A DNA stretch of 64,000 nucleotides from CAWFPR01 sp963817635 (GTDB lineage Bacteria > Acidobacteriota > Vicinamibacteria > Vicinamibacterales > 2-12-FULL-66-21). Each line of letters begins with the position of its first letter. Positions within the stretch are counted from its first letter, which is position 1. A model generated the notes under the pieces. It saw only the letters and a list, made by a program, of their open reading frames with translations. It made no database searches and was not told where the DNA came from. This document shows, piece after piece, positions 19,251 through 28,986 of the stretch. The stretch lies in assembly GCA_963817635.1 (NCBI GenBank), contig CAWFPR010000015.1, forward strand, positions 310,001-374,000, written 5' to 3'. The position numbers and the translations under genes were made by a program.

Positions 19251-20543
19251 ATGCGTGGATCAGCCTCGGTTGCCCTGTCGGTCTGCCTGTGTCTGGCCAT
19301 GGCGGCCGCTCCGGCGGAGCCGCCGGCGCTCTGGGCCGGCCTCACGCCCGGTCCACACCGCGTCGGCTTCACGAGCGCACTCGAGCGCGACGCCTCACGG
19401 CCGCTCGACGGGGCACCGCGCCCAATCCAGGTGTCGTGCTGGTTCCCGGCAGCGGGCGACGGCGGACGCGCGCTCGCCTTCCGCGACTACTTCCTGCTGA
19501 GCGCCGGCGAGCGACGCCCGGCGTCCGGCCAGGAGAAGCAGGCCGCGATTTCAGCTGAAAAGACGTTCTTTGCCGGCGTCGGCGTGGACGGCGCACTCGT
19601 CGAGCGTTGGCTCGATCAGCCGGTGTTCGCGCTGGCGGAACTGCCGCCGGCGCCCGGCACCTGGCCGCTCGTCCTGGTCGCCCAGGGCAACGGCCAGTCG
19701 GCCCATCACCAGGCGGTCCTGGCCGAGTGGCTGGCCAGCCACGGCTTCGTGGTCTGCACGACGCCGTCGCAGGCGCGCCTGGGCAACTCGATGACGAGCG
19801 AGGCCGATGTCCTGCCGAGTGCGCGAGCCCAGGCGGCGGACCTGCAATTCGCCGAGCAGTACGCTCGCGCGCACTTCCGCGTGCACGTCACGCCTCCCGG
19901 AGTCGTCGGCCACAGCTTTGGCGGACGCTCGGCGCTGGTGCTCGCCGCCGGAGGACATGCCGCCGCCATCGTGAGCCTCGATGGCGGGCTCGGGGCGGCG
20001 GAAGCTCGCGGCTGGGTGGACGGGCTCTCGCTCGATCGCGCGCGCTTCGCGGTACCGATTCTGCACATCTACGAAGAAGGCGACCGTGCGATCACACCCG
20101 ACCTGGACCTGATCCGAAGCCTCGGGAGGTCCCCACGCATCCTGGTGAAGGTCGACGCCATGCGGCACATCGATTTCACGTCGCTCGGCTTCGGCGCCGC
20201 AACCGTCGCCGGGCTGACCGGGGATGCGCCGCCGTCCCTGGCCGACAAGGCCCGGGCCGTGGCTACGCTCACCCTGAAGTTCCTCGACGCGACACTGAAC
20301 GGGAGCGCGCAGGCCAGCACGTTTCTGCAACGGGCCCCGGCCGATTCCTGGCTGCACGTCGAGCGCCTCCGACCGAAAGGATCGAGCGAGCAGCGCCCAC
20401 CCGGGTCGGCCAGAACGAGCAGTCGAGGGACGCCTTCGCGGTCGGGGAGAGACGGGCGGGGCCCGGCTCGAGATGACCGGCTGACTTCTGGAACGCCGCG
20501 CGTGCGAGTCGCGTATAACCGGCTGAGGAGATGTCACTTATGA
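19251..20543 (+). CDS. Secreted alpha/beta hydrolase (dienelactone-hydrolase/PET-hydrolase-like)
   Basis: 430 residues from ATG 19251, with a signal peptide (ASVALSVCLCLAMAAAPA). The fold shows the oxyanion strand WPLVLVAQGNGQSAHHQ, the nucleophile elbow GHSFGG with the catalytic serine, a candidate acid after LHIYEEGDRA and the catalytic histidine in MRHIDF. This resembles acidobacterial platelet-activating-factor-acetylhydrolase/dienelactone-hydrolase-like esterases. The last 60 residues are basic and low in complexity. Its stop overlaps the next gene's ATG (ATGA), which supports the long C-terminus and a two-gene operon with the DUF4097-like lipoprotein. Confidence 0.8.
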   Translation: MRGSASVALSVCLCLAMAAAPAEPPALWAGLTPGPHRVGFTSALERDASRPLDGAPRPIQVSCWFPAAGDGGRALAFRDYFLLSAGERRPASGQEKQAAISAEKTFFAGVGVDGALVERWLDQPVFALAELPPAPGTWPLVLVAQGNGQSAHHQAVLAEWLASHGFVVCTTPSQARLGNSMTSEADVLPSARAQAADLQFAEQYARAHFRVHVTPPGVVGHSFGGRSALVLAAGGHAAAIVSLDGGLGAAEARGWVDGLSLDRARFAVPILHIYEEGDRAITPDLDLIRSLGRSPRILVKVDAMRHIDFTSLGFGAATVAGLTGDAPPSLADKARAVATLTLKFLDATLNGSAQASTFLQRAPADSWLHVERLRPKGSSEQRPPGSARTSSRGTPSRSGRDGRGPARDDRLTSGTPRVRVAYNRLRRCHL

Positions 20544-21392
20544 GAACCCTACCCCGTCGCGCCCGGGCCGCCGCCCTGGTCCTGCCGGTTATGTTCGTCG
20601 CGTCCGCCGGCTGCGATATCGCGATGGCGGACTTCAAACAGAAAGCCACCGCCGAGTGGCGCAAGACGTACAGACCTCCAGCCTGGCGGACACGTGGAGA
20701 TCAGTAACGTCAACGGCAAGATTGACGTGCAGCCCTCTACCGGCAATACGGTCGAAGTCGTGGCGCTGAAGAGCGCAAGAGGCGCGTCGGACGAGGCGGC
20801 CAAAGAAGCGCTCAACCGGATTGAGATCCAGGAGACCGTCTCACCCGCCGACATCCGGATCCAGACCAGGATGGAGCGCAATGGATCGCTCTTCAACGGC
20901 AACAACCTCGGGGTCGAATACACGGTGCGCGTGCCCGTCGGGGCTGACGTCAGGTTCACGACCGTCAATGGCGGCATCGAGGTCAGCGGCCTCGAGGGCC
21001 GCATCAACGTGGAAACCACGAACGGCGGCGTCAAAGCGCGCGACATCGGAGGATCGATCGAAGCGAGCTCCACCAACGGCGGCGTCGACGTCAATCTCTC
21101 ACGGCTCGCTGAACCGGGAGTGAAGCTGGGCGGCACGAACGGCGGGATCAGCCTGCGGCTGCCGAGCGACGCCAAAGCCACGATTTCGGCCCGGATCACC
21201 AACGGCGGCATCAACGCGAGCGGACTGGCGCTCGAGACCACCGAGTCCTCGAGCCGGAGGCTCGACGGACGGCTGAACGGCGGCGGCACGCGGATCGACA
21301 TCGAAGGCACCAACGGAGGCATCCGGATCTCTAGTCCGCTAGTCGGCAAACCTCACACTTCGGCGGCCGCCACCGGAGGGCCGGCCGATTGA
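20540..21392 (+). CDS. DUF4097-like beta-repeat lipoprotein (frameshifted)
   Basis: ATG 20540 encodes a lipoprotein signal ending in a lipobox (VMFVASAGC). The frame breaks at about 20672: removing one A joins EWRKTYDLQPGGHVEISNV to a long beta-strand repeat domain. That domain carries recurrent 'TNGG' turns (TVNGGIEVSGLEG, TTNGGVKARDIG, STNGGVDV, GTNGGISL, ITNGGINASG, GTNGGIRISS). Such ladders are typical of DUF4097/DUF4098 adhesin-like proteins of unknown function. It should be anchored in the inner or outer membrane and face the periplasm. Translationally coupled to the hydrolase. Confidence 0.75.
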
Positions 21393-21483
21393 CGACCTGA
21401 CGAGCCGCCGGCCACCTCGCGAGCGGAATGAACGGCAGCCTGCTGTGGTAGGATCGACGCGTTCCCCTGAGGATGGCGTGCCC

Positions 21484-21741
21484 ATGAAGTGCCCGGCCTG
21501 CGAATCGTCCCGGGTGTTTCCCTCCCGGTTCCGCGGCGGCCTCGAGCGGCTGCGCGCACTCGTCACCGACACGCAACCGTACCGCTGCCACGACTGCGGC
21601 TGGCGCAGGTGGGGCGACGTGCGGGTTCTTCCCGACGGCCCGAACGTCCATCCGGAGGATCTGCGGACCGGCCGCACACCGCAGCCGTTGTCGCCGACCG
21701 AACTCGACGCGATCGATCCGTCTCCCCGGCGTCCGTCCTAG
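21484..21741 (+). CDS. Small zinc-ribbon protein
   Basis: 85 residues starting MKCPACESSRVFPSRFRGG, with a second pair in YRCHDCGWRRWGDVR. The CPAC...CHDCGW arrangement is a classic zinc ribbon. The tail is polar and Pro-rich. It is cytosolic or loosely membrane-associated. The ATG at 21484 is chosen over the earlier in-frame start at 21445 because the zinc-ribbon core begins there. It stands convergent to the DUF3810 gene, 18 nt apart. Function unknown. Confidence 0.65.
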   Translation: MKCPACESSRVFPSRFRGGLERLRALVTDTQPYRCHDCGWRRWGDVRVLPDGPNVHPEDLRTGRTPQPLSPTELDAIDPSPRRPS

Positions 21742-21759
21742 ATATTGCGCCGCTCCGGT

Positions 21760-22792
21760 TCACCTGAGGCGCGGCGTCCACCCGCCTTCGAGGCGGGTGC
21801 CGACCAGCAGCCGCACGACGCGGTCGTAGCTGGCGATACCTCCGGTGACCCGGTTGGCCCTCAGATACTTGTCGGTACGCGTCACGCGCGACATCACGCA
21901 CGACGGGCGACGATTGCGCATACCGCTCGGCCATGGCGCGAAGATCGGTGCGCGGCCCTTCGTCGAGCGGCGGCAGCGTCCGGCGTTCGCCCCGCGGGAT
22001 CGCGGAGAGCCCGTGCTGATAGGCGGCGAACCAGCCGCTGTATCGGGCGGCCGAATCGGCGCGCTCGCACGCCAGCCAGGCCACGAAATTCGCTTCGGAC
22101 TCGTCGGCGTACCCCGCCAGGTGCGCCCACTCATGCGCGAGCACGAACGGCCGCTCCGTCTCGAGCACGTCGGGATTGAGGATCACCTCGAGGAAAAACG
22201 GATCCGTCATGCCGTCGATGGCGGCGCGGCGGAAATACAGCCCCAGCAGCGATCGCTTCGGCACCCCCGGCACGGCCAGCGCCGATGCGCCGAGAATGCG
22301 CTGGGCCTCGGCAAATCCGGCCGCCAGCCGCCGGTCGTCCGCCGGGGCAGCGTGCGCCGCCGTGTATTCCCGGTTCACGATGCCGACGGCAGCGCCCGTG
22401 AAGGCTGACGATGGCCTCGCGGGTGACGCGAGCATCCGTCGTAGTCGAGCCTCGCGGTGAGCGGCACGCGCTGGTAGTTCAGTCCCCAGAGCGCGAAGAA
22501 CGCCAGGTATGCGACGGCGCTCCACGTCAGCAGCGTCATCGCGCCGCGTCGTGCGCCGGTGACGATGCCCGAGCGCCGCACGCGACGCACGGACAGGACA
22601 GCCATGACGGTCAGCAGGACCGCGACCGCCACGTCGAGCAGCGCCACGGCCACGAGGTTGGAACACGGCGTGAGGATGCGCTGAATCGCCGGGATAGATC
22701 GACGTCGAGTAGGCGCGTTCGACCCACCATGCCGGCAGCGGCACGAGGGCGGCCGCCGCCGCGAGCAGAATCACGCCGAGCCGGAGAATCAT
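21760..22792 (-). CDS. DUF3810-like membrane zinc peptidase (multiply frameshifted)
   Basis: Translation restored over four single-base breaks (near 22697, 22435, 22393 and 21868; each repaired by removing one base) gives about 340 residues. An N-terminal TM helix (ILRLGVILLAAAAALVPLP) and two more helices (VALLDVAVAVLLTVMAVLSV; LLTWSAVAYLAFFALWGLNY) precede a soluble domain with HExxH as LAHEWAHLAGY. This is the DUF3810 pattern, a predicted membrane-bound metalloprotease. The ATG overlaps the NDH-2 stop (ATGA). Four breaks in one gene could also mean decay, but the conserved HEWAH and the homopolymer context favour sequencing error. Confidence 0.75.
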
Positions 22793-24072
22793 GGCCGGGA
22801 CCCCGATCCGTCGTGTCCCGTGATGAGCCGCACCGCGCGCTGATAGCTGAAGTATGCCCACGCCCACTGCACGAGGACGACGAGGCGGTTGCGGAACCCG
22901 ATCAGGTTCATGATGTGCACGAACAGCCAGGCCTGCCACGCAATGAGCCCCTTGAGCCGAAGCCATCCGAAGTCGGCCACCGCCGAGGCGCGCCCGATGG
23001 TCGCCATGTTCCCGAGATCGCGATACCGGAATGGCGAACAGGGACGTCCCGCGATGGCGGCCTCGATGTTGCGCGCGGCGTGTCGTCCCATCTGGATGGC
23101 CACCTGCGCCACGCCGGGCAGCGGCTTGCCGTCGGCGCCCTTCAGCGAGGCCAGGTCGCCGATGACGAACACGTCGGCGTGACCGGGGATCGTGAGGTCC
23201 GGATTGACGAGCACGCGGCCGGCCCGATCGGTCGGCGCGCCGAGCGTCGCGCCGATGGGAGACGCGGCGACCCCCGCGGCCCACAGCACCGTGTCGGCGG
23301 CAATCGTCTCCTGGCCGATCTGGACGCGGCCCGGTCGAACGTCGGTCACCGGCGTGCCTGTGCGGACGTCCACGCCGAGGCGTTCGAGATCGCGCCTGGC
23401 CGCCTCGCGCAGGGTTTCCGGGAAGGTCGCGAGCACGGCGGGTCCTGCCTCGACGAGCATGATCCGCGCGGACCCGGGATCGAAGTGGCGGAAATCGCGC
23501 GCGAGCGACTGGCGCGAAATCTCGGCGAGCGCGCCCGCCATCTCGACGCCGGTCGGACCGCCGCCGACGACGACGAAGGTGAGCAGAGTGGCGCGGCGAG
23601 CGGGATCGGTCTCGCGCTCGGCCCGCTCGAACGCCATCAGGACGCGACGCCGGACGTCCAGCGCATCCTCGAGCGTCTTGAGGCCCGGCGCCGCCGCGCG
23701 CCACTCATCGTGCCCGAAATAGGCATCCGTGGCGCCAGCCGCGACGATCAGGTAGTCATAGGGCGTCTCACCGTCGGCGAGCACGACGGTCTTGCGGTCC
23801 GCATCGATCCGCACGACCTCGGCCAGCTGCACTTCCACGTTCGACTGCCGGCGAAGGACCCACCGGATCGGAGAGGCAATGTCACCGGGCGAGAGGGCCG
23901 CCGTGGCAACCTGATAGAGCAGGGGCTGGAAGAGATGGTGGTTGCGGCGATCGAGCAGCGTGATGTCGACCGGCGCCCGCCGCAGCGCCCGCGCGGCATA
24001 CAGACCGCCGAACCCTCCACCGATCACGACAACGTGGGGACGTGCCGTGCGGTTCAGGTCGGCTCCCGTCAT
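22789..24072 (-). CDS. ndh: Type II NADH dehydrogenase (NDH-2) / FAD-dependent oxidoreductase
   Basis: 427 residues with both nucleotide-binding motifs: FAD at VVVIGGGFGGLYAARAL and NAD(P)H at FVVVGGGPTGVEMAGALAE, plus the family signatures NHHLFQPLLYQVATAALSPG and FVIGDLASLKGADGKPLPGV. The C-terminus has amphipathic helices for membrane association (WQAWLFVHIMNLIGFRNRL). NDH-2 passes electrons from NADH to quinone without pumping protons. It is the upstream gene of an overlapping pair with the DUF3810 protein. Confidence 0.9.
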   Translation of the reverse strand: MTGADLNRTARPHVVVIGGGFGGLYAARALRRAPVDITLLDRRNHHLFQPLLYQVATAALSPGDIASPIRWVLRRQSNVEVQLAEVVRIDADRKTVVLADGETPYDYLIVAAGATDAYFGHDEWRAAAPGLKTLEDALDVRRRVLMAFERAERETDPARRATLLTFVVVGGGPTGVEMAGALAEISRQSLARDFRHFDPGSARIMLVEAGPAVLATFPETLREAARRDLERLGVDVRTGTPVTDVRPGRVQIGQETIAADTVLWAAGVAASPIGATLGAPTDRAGRVLVNPDLTIPGHADVFVIGDLASLKGADGKPLPGVAQVAIQMGRHAARNIEAAIAGRPCSPFRYRDLGNMATIGRASAVADFGWLRLKGLIAWQAWLFVHIMNLIGFRNRLVVLVQWAWAYFSYQRAVRLITGHDGSGSRP

Positions 24073-24179
24073 CTGGCCACGATATCACCGGCGTCATGCC
24101 GGTTGCACCGGCCCGTGGTCATGTAGCGATCCAGGATCGAGTCGATCACGTGGGCGGCCGCGCGGCGGACCAGCCGCCG

Positions 24180-27100
24180 CTATCCGCCAATGAGCATCCA
24201 GCCGGCCCAGAACCACGGCGCGCGCGTCTCCTTGCGCGCCCGGACTTTTTCCTGCGCGGCGTGGAGTGCCGCAGCCGCGCTGTCGCCTTCCATCACGCGC
24301 GCGTAGAACTCGCCGAGCAGTTCGTCCGCCGCGGCGCCGTCGCCGCTCCAGCGGGCGGCCACAATCCGCGGGACACCCGCCGCGCGCCACGCCCACTGCA
24401 CCACGACCCACCCGGATGCCGCATCGCGCATCGCGCCCGCGGCGCCGTCGGTGAACACTGCGAGGTCCGCACCGGTATTCAGGTTGAACACTTCGCGTGC
24501 GTCGAGGACGGCGTCGTCTGCGCCGTCCGATCCCGGTGCGGCGGCGCCCGACAGGTAGACGCGCGAGAAGAGCGGGCTGGCGCCATTGACGCGCAGCGGC
24601 GCCGCGACGTGCAGGAGCGCGGCCGCAGGCAGCCGGGCGCGGACGGCCGCTTCGCTCGCGTCGCGGCCGCTCAGGACCGCCGTGCCGGCCACCAGCGGCG
24701 CCAGGCGCTCGATTTCGTGCTGTGCCTCGTCGGCCGGTCGCGGCACCCAGCCGGGCGCCGTGGTCTGGATCCGCTCGATCCGGCCGGCATCGAGCGCTGG
24801 AGCCGCAACCGCGAGCATCGAGCCGTCCACGCTGGTCGCCATGCGGCGCGGCGCCCGGAGGGACATGAGCGAGGCCGCGTAGGTGATGGTCGTGGACTCG
24901 CCAACGAGCCCCGTGCCGGCGGGGAGGGCTTCGAACGGCACGCGCCAGAGCACACCGTCGGGAATCACCAGTGCCACGCGGGCGCTTCTGAGCGCGGCAA
25001 GCACCGGTTCGGGAAGATGCGCCGCGACCTCGGCCGACGCCGTTCGCCAGGCGTCCGGATCGCGGAGCCGATCCGGCGTGAGCGCGGCGACGCTCTCCGC
25101 CAGCGCCTGACGCCGGATGCCACGCACCGACGCCGTCAGCGTCGGCCCTGCGTCACCGGGCGCCACGGTCACGCCGACGACATCGTCGTCGTCGATGGCC
25201 ATCTCCACGATGGTCGCGGCGGGAGAGACGGCAGCCAGCAGGTCCTCGACTGGCGGCGGCTCGACGAGCCCGCGCCACCTGCGCAGGTCCGGCAGGCGCT
25301 CGTAGATCCGCTGCTGCCGGGCGGAGCGCGCGGCGATCGCCTCGGTCAACCGGGCGCTGAGCATCTGGATCCGCGCCGGATCGGAGCGCGGCAGTTGTGC
25401 CTCCTGGTCCAGCTGGGCCGAGACAGACGCGACGGCCGCCGAGAGCGTGCGTTCGTCTTCACGCTCGTCGTCTGTCGCGCCGCGCCAGATCTCCCGCTCG
25501 TTGCGCGCCGACCGCCGTTCGCAGCGCATGGGCGTGGCGGCGCTCGAGCGTGAGCAGGGCGCCCGGCGGCATCGCCGGTCTCCGCCTGCATCACCGCGAG
25601 AAAGGCATAGGCCGACAGGGTGTCGGGCGGCACACGCTTCGACGGATTGCGAACGGCGGCACTCCGCGATCCGTTGCACGATCGCGACCGCCTCGTGCGC
25701 GGCGGCCATCGCACGGTCCGGAGATCCGAGCCGTCGCCACGCGCGGGCCTCAGCGGTGATCGCGCGCCACAGCACGTCGTCGGCCGACAGCCCGGCGGCC
25801 GCCTCGCGCGCGCGCGTCGCGGCCTGGCGCGCCAGGTCAAAGTCCTTGCGCCCAAGGTACGCCTGCGAGAGGCCCACTTCAGCCCGCGCGCCCTCGCCCG
25901 GCCGGTTCAACGCGGCAAACGCGTCAATCGCCTTCCGATAGGTGGCGACGGCCTCGTCGAAATGCTCCTGTGACGACTGCGCAAAGGCGAGGCCGACTGT
26001 CGCGCGCGCCACGCATTCGCGGTCGTTCACCGGCGCGCAGGCCGCCATGCTTCTCGTGTACTCCTGCTCGGCTGCCGCGAACCGCGTCGCCACGAGGTCC
26101 GTCAGCGCGATCGCCTGCCATGCGCGGCCGATCGACGGCTGGTCGCGGGCCGCTTCGAAAAAGACGCGGCTCTCGTCGAAGGCGGCCCGTGCCGCCTCGA
26201 GATTGCCGAGCCGGAAGTGCACGTCGCCGATGTTCTGGGTGGCGTTGCCACGGAGCACGTCCGTGCCGTGCGCACGCACTTCCGTCAGGACGGCGTCAAA
26301 GGCCTCGAGCGCGGCCGCGAAGTCGCCCTGGGCCGCGTAGGCGCGACCGAGGCCCTCGGCGGCGCGCGCCTCGCTGCCGAAGTTGAAGGCCTTGTGCAGC
26401 AGGTCCCGGCTCCGCCGGTAGTCCGCGAGGGCGCCCTCGTAGTCCGCCTGGATGAACAGCACATTGCCTGTGCTGAGCAGGGTCGTGCCGAGCGCATTCC
26501 CGTCGGCCAGACGTTCCTGGATGGCCGCCGCCTCGCGGTACGTCGCCAGCGCGTCCGCATACTCGAAGCGCGCGTACTGCACGGTGGCGATCCCCACGAA
26601 CGATTCGGCCACGCCTTCGTCATTCGCCGCGTCCTGTTCGACGGCGAGCCGCCGCCGGTATGCGTCGAGCGCGGACGCGAAATCGCGCTGGAAGTACGCC
26701 GAGTTGCCGATGTTCTGGAGGGCCTGCCCTTCGGCTTTGCGGTTGCCGGCGCGACGCGCGACCTCGATCACGATCGCGTACACCGATCGGGCCGCCGCGT
26801 AGTCACTGCCCTCGCGCCGAACTATCCGCGGCGCGCCCGAGCGCGGAGATCAAGGCCTCGCCGACCAGATCCGGATCCGCGTCCATGAGGGCGGCCCGGG
26901 CGTCGGCCGTTGGTGACCGGAGGATCGCCGTCGCGAGATCGTCGGCCGGCGACCCTTCGCTCACGATCTTCAGGGCGCCGTCCTCGCGCGCGAGCGTCAG
27001 CGCAAGGGCGAGGCGGGTCGTGTAGCGATACGGAGTGCCGTCCGGCTTCAGGTTCCGCGAATCCAGCCTGCGGCGCGTGGCGAACACGCGCACGCGAATG

Positions 27101-27381
27101 CGGCCGTCGGCCTCCGACACCTTCTCGATCGCCACGTCCGTGAACTCGTCGTCGCCCGTGTCGAAGATGAACTTCAACTGCGCGAGCGTGGGGCGCTGGG
27201 CCTTCGTGCTCCACAGCGCGAGGTACGCGTCCGCGTCTTCGGCGACCTGGGTCGCGAAAAACCGATCGACGACGGCCCGGATCGCGGGGTCGTCTTTCGA
27301 CAACTGGCCGGGTTCCTGCCGCGGCGACGCGGGCAGGAGGCTGGTGCCACAGAGCATGAGGGCGCAGAACAGGCGTCGCAT
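24180..27381 (-). CDS. Secreted TPR protein with degenerate CHAT domain (frameshifted)
   Basis: Repaired length is about 1,065 residues. The N-terminal 190 residues (ATG 27381) hold a signal peptide and an NTF2/SnoaL-like domain. One base break near 26815 joins them to a long TPR array (YAAARSVYAIVIEVARRAGN, then about eight units such as NALGTTLLSTGNVLFIQADY). Three further breaks between 25505 and 25680 sum to one codon and restore the original frame. The C-terminus is a CHAT caspase-like domain, but both catalytic positions look lost: the usual HFATHG is LLHVAAPL and the usual LSACETG is FTDGAAG. It overlaps the tonB-like gene (TGATG). Confidence 0.8.
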
Positions 27382-28103
27382 CAGCGCAGCGCGAAGCGGA
27401 CGGTGACGGTGATCAGCACTGGCACGGGACTCCCATTGAGCAACGTCGGAGTGTAGCGCCAGCGCTGCACGGCAGCAATCGCGGACGCATCGAGCAGCGG
27501 CACCGAGCGGAGTACCCGCAGGCGCTCGACCTCTCCCCGGACATTGATCACCGCTTCCAGGATCACGACCCCTTCGACGCCGCCCGAGCGCGCCAGCGCC
27601 GGATACACAGGTGCGACGTCGAAGATCTTGCGCGGCTCCCGGATGACACCGCCCGGACGCACCGGCGCCGGCGGTGGTAGTGGCAGTGCCATCGGCGTCG
27701 GCGCTTCGACGGCCACCGGCTCCCCGAGCGCCGCGCGGAAGCCGGATCCGCTGCCGAGCCCGCCCTCGACGGCGAGGCCGGTCGGAGCGGCAGGGACGTC
27801 GGGCTCATCACTGGGAGTCGTGATGGCCATGGGCGCCGCGACGGGCGCACCGGCGGCGTGCCGCGCGCCCGGGCGCGCCGCACGCGGCGGCGGTGACGGC
27901 GCCGGCACCGGACGGGCCGCCATGTAGTCGGCGACGGTGCGCGGCATCGGCGTGGGGAGGTCGACCTCGGCCGCCAGTGGAATCAGGAGCAGCACCACGG
28001 CGACCGACACGTGCCCGGCTATCGACAGCGGCAGCATCGAAAAGCGAGGCGCCGGCATCGGACTGCTCGTGTGCGCGACGTCACCCAGAAGGTCCGCGGG
28101 CAT
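27381..28103 (-). CDS. TonB-like energy transducer
   Basis: ATG 28103 is preferred over the longer open frame because GGAGG lies 5 nt upstream. The 240-residue protein has a cytosolic start, one TM helix (LPLSIAGHVSVAVVLLLIPL), a long Pro/Ala-rich periplasmic spacer, and a C-terminal TonB domain (KIFDVAPVYPALARSGGVEG; VIRLRVLRSVPLLDASAIAAV-like; WRYTPTLLNGSPVPV). It either powers TonB-dependent outer-membrane transport or serves as a TonB-domain adaptor. The gene is translationally coupled to the TPR-CHAT gene, suggesting a shared envelope process. Confidence 0.85.
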   Translation of the reverse strand: MPADLLGDVAHTSSPMPAPRFSMLPLSIAGHVSVAVVLLLIPLAAEVDLPTPMPRTVADYMAARPVPAPSPPPRAARPGARHAAGAPVAAPMAITTPSDEPDVPAAPTGLAVEGGLGSGSGFRAALGEPVAVEAPTPMALPLPPPAPVRPGGVIREPRKIFDVAPVYPALARSGGVEGVVILEAVINVRGEVERLRVLRSVPLLDASAIAAVQRWRYTPTLLNGSPVPVLITVTVRFALR

Positions 28104-28236
28104 GAGAGCCTCCTTTCCTCGCACTGTCGAACCGTTCTTCGCTGTCACGTTGGACACCGCGCCTTCGGCGCTGTTCCGCGCCACACCGGGGCCTTGCGCC
28201 GAGGTGTTCGGCACGTCGCGAGGTAGAATCCGCGGC

Positions 28237-28875
28237 ATGCGCATGCTCCTCGCGTTTCTCCTCGCCTGCGTCACGCTCCCTCAGCAAGCGCCGCCGAAGG
28301 AGGCCGGGCCATTTCGCGCGCCCGATCTCGTCGAGATCGTCACGCTCGATCGCACGATCGAACTGGACATCCGGTATGCGACTCCGAACAACCTGACCGG
28401 CCGCGCGGTCTACACCGAGCCGCGCGCGTTTCTCCAGCGTCCGGCCGCCGAGGCGCTCGTGCGCGCCAGCCGCGCGCTCCATGACAGCGGCTACGGCCTG
28501 CTCGTTTTCGACGGCTACCGTCCATGGCGCGTGACGAAGCTCTTCTGGGACGTGACGCCTCCCGACAAGCGCGAGTTCGTCGCCGATCCGTCCGAGGGCT
28601 CGAAACACAACCGCGGGTGCGCCGTGGATCTGTCGTTGTACGACCTGGCCACCGGTCGCGAGGTGGAGATGCCGAGCGTGTACGACGAGATGTCCCCCCG
28701 CGCGTATCCGAGCTACGAGGGCGGCCCCGCCGACGCGCGGGCCCGTCGCGATCGGCTGCGCGCGGCGATGGAACACGAAGGATTCACGGTCGAGCCGAAC
28801 GAATGGTGGCACTTCAACTACAAGGACTGGACCGAGTACCCCATCCTCGACATTCCCTTCAGTGCAATCCGGTGA
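28237..28875 (+). CDS. VanX-like D-Ala-D-Ala dipeptidase (M15D)
   Basis: 212 residues from ATG 28237 with a hydrophobic leader (MLLAFLLACVTLPQQ). The zinc-dipeptidase signature is intact: SKHNRGCAVDLSL supplies His and Asp ligands (SxHxxGxAxD) and EWWHFNY supplies the last His and the catalytic Glu. The arginine-containing GYRPWRVTKLFWD loop is also present. Such enzymes cut D-Ala-D-Ala; with a leader peptide and no van cluster nearby, a role in peptidoglycan recycling is likelier than vancomycin resistance. Divergent from the tonB-like gene. Confidence 0.9.
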   Translation: MRMLLAFLLACVTLPQQAPPKEAGPFRAPDLVEIVTLDRTIELDIRYATPNNLTGRAVYTEPRAFLQRPAAEALVRASRALHDSGYGLLVFDGYRPWRVTKLFWDVTPPDKREFVADPSEGSKHNRGCAVDLSLYDLATGREVEMPSVYDEMSPRAYPSYEGGPADARARRDRLRAAMEHEGFTVEPNEWWHFNYKDWTEYPILDIPFSAIR

Positions 28876-28986
28876 CGTCCGGTTTCGTCCGCGCCCGCGG
28901 CGGCGAGCCCCACCGCTTCAGCTGGACTATCCAGGTCCATTCGTCCGGTGGACCGGCTGCCCGCGAGGGGCGTGCGATAATCCGTC

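Noticed and set aside
24180..26783. Programmed frameshifting as the explanation for broken genes
   Set aside because: No shared slippery heptamer or downstream structure at the break sites, and the breaks occur in unrelated genes.
28237..28875. Vancomycin resistance locus
   Set aside because: Only the VanX-like dipeptidase is present; vanA/vanH-like ligase and dehydrogenase genes are absent.
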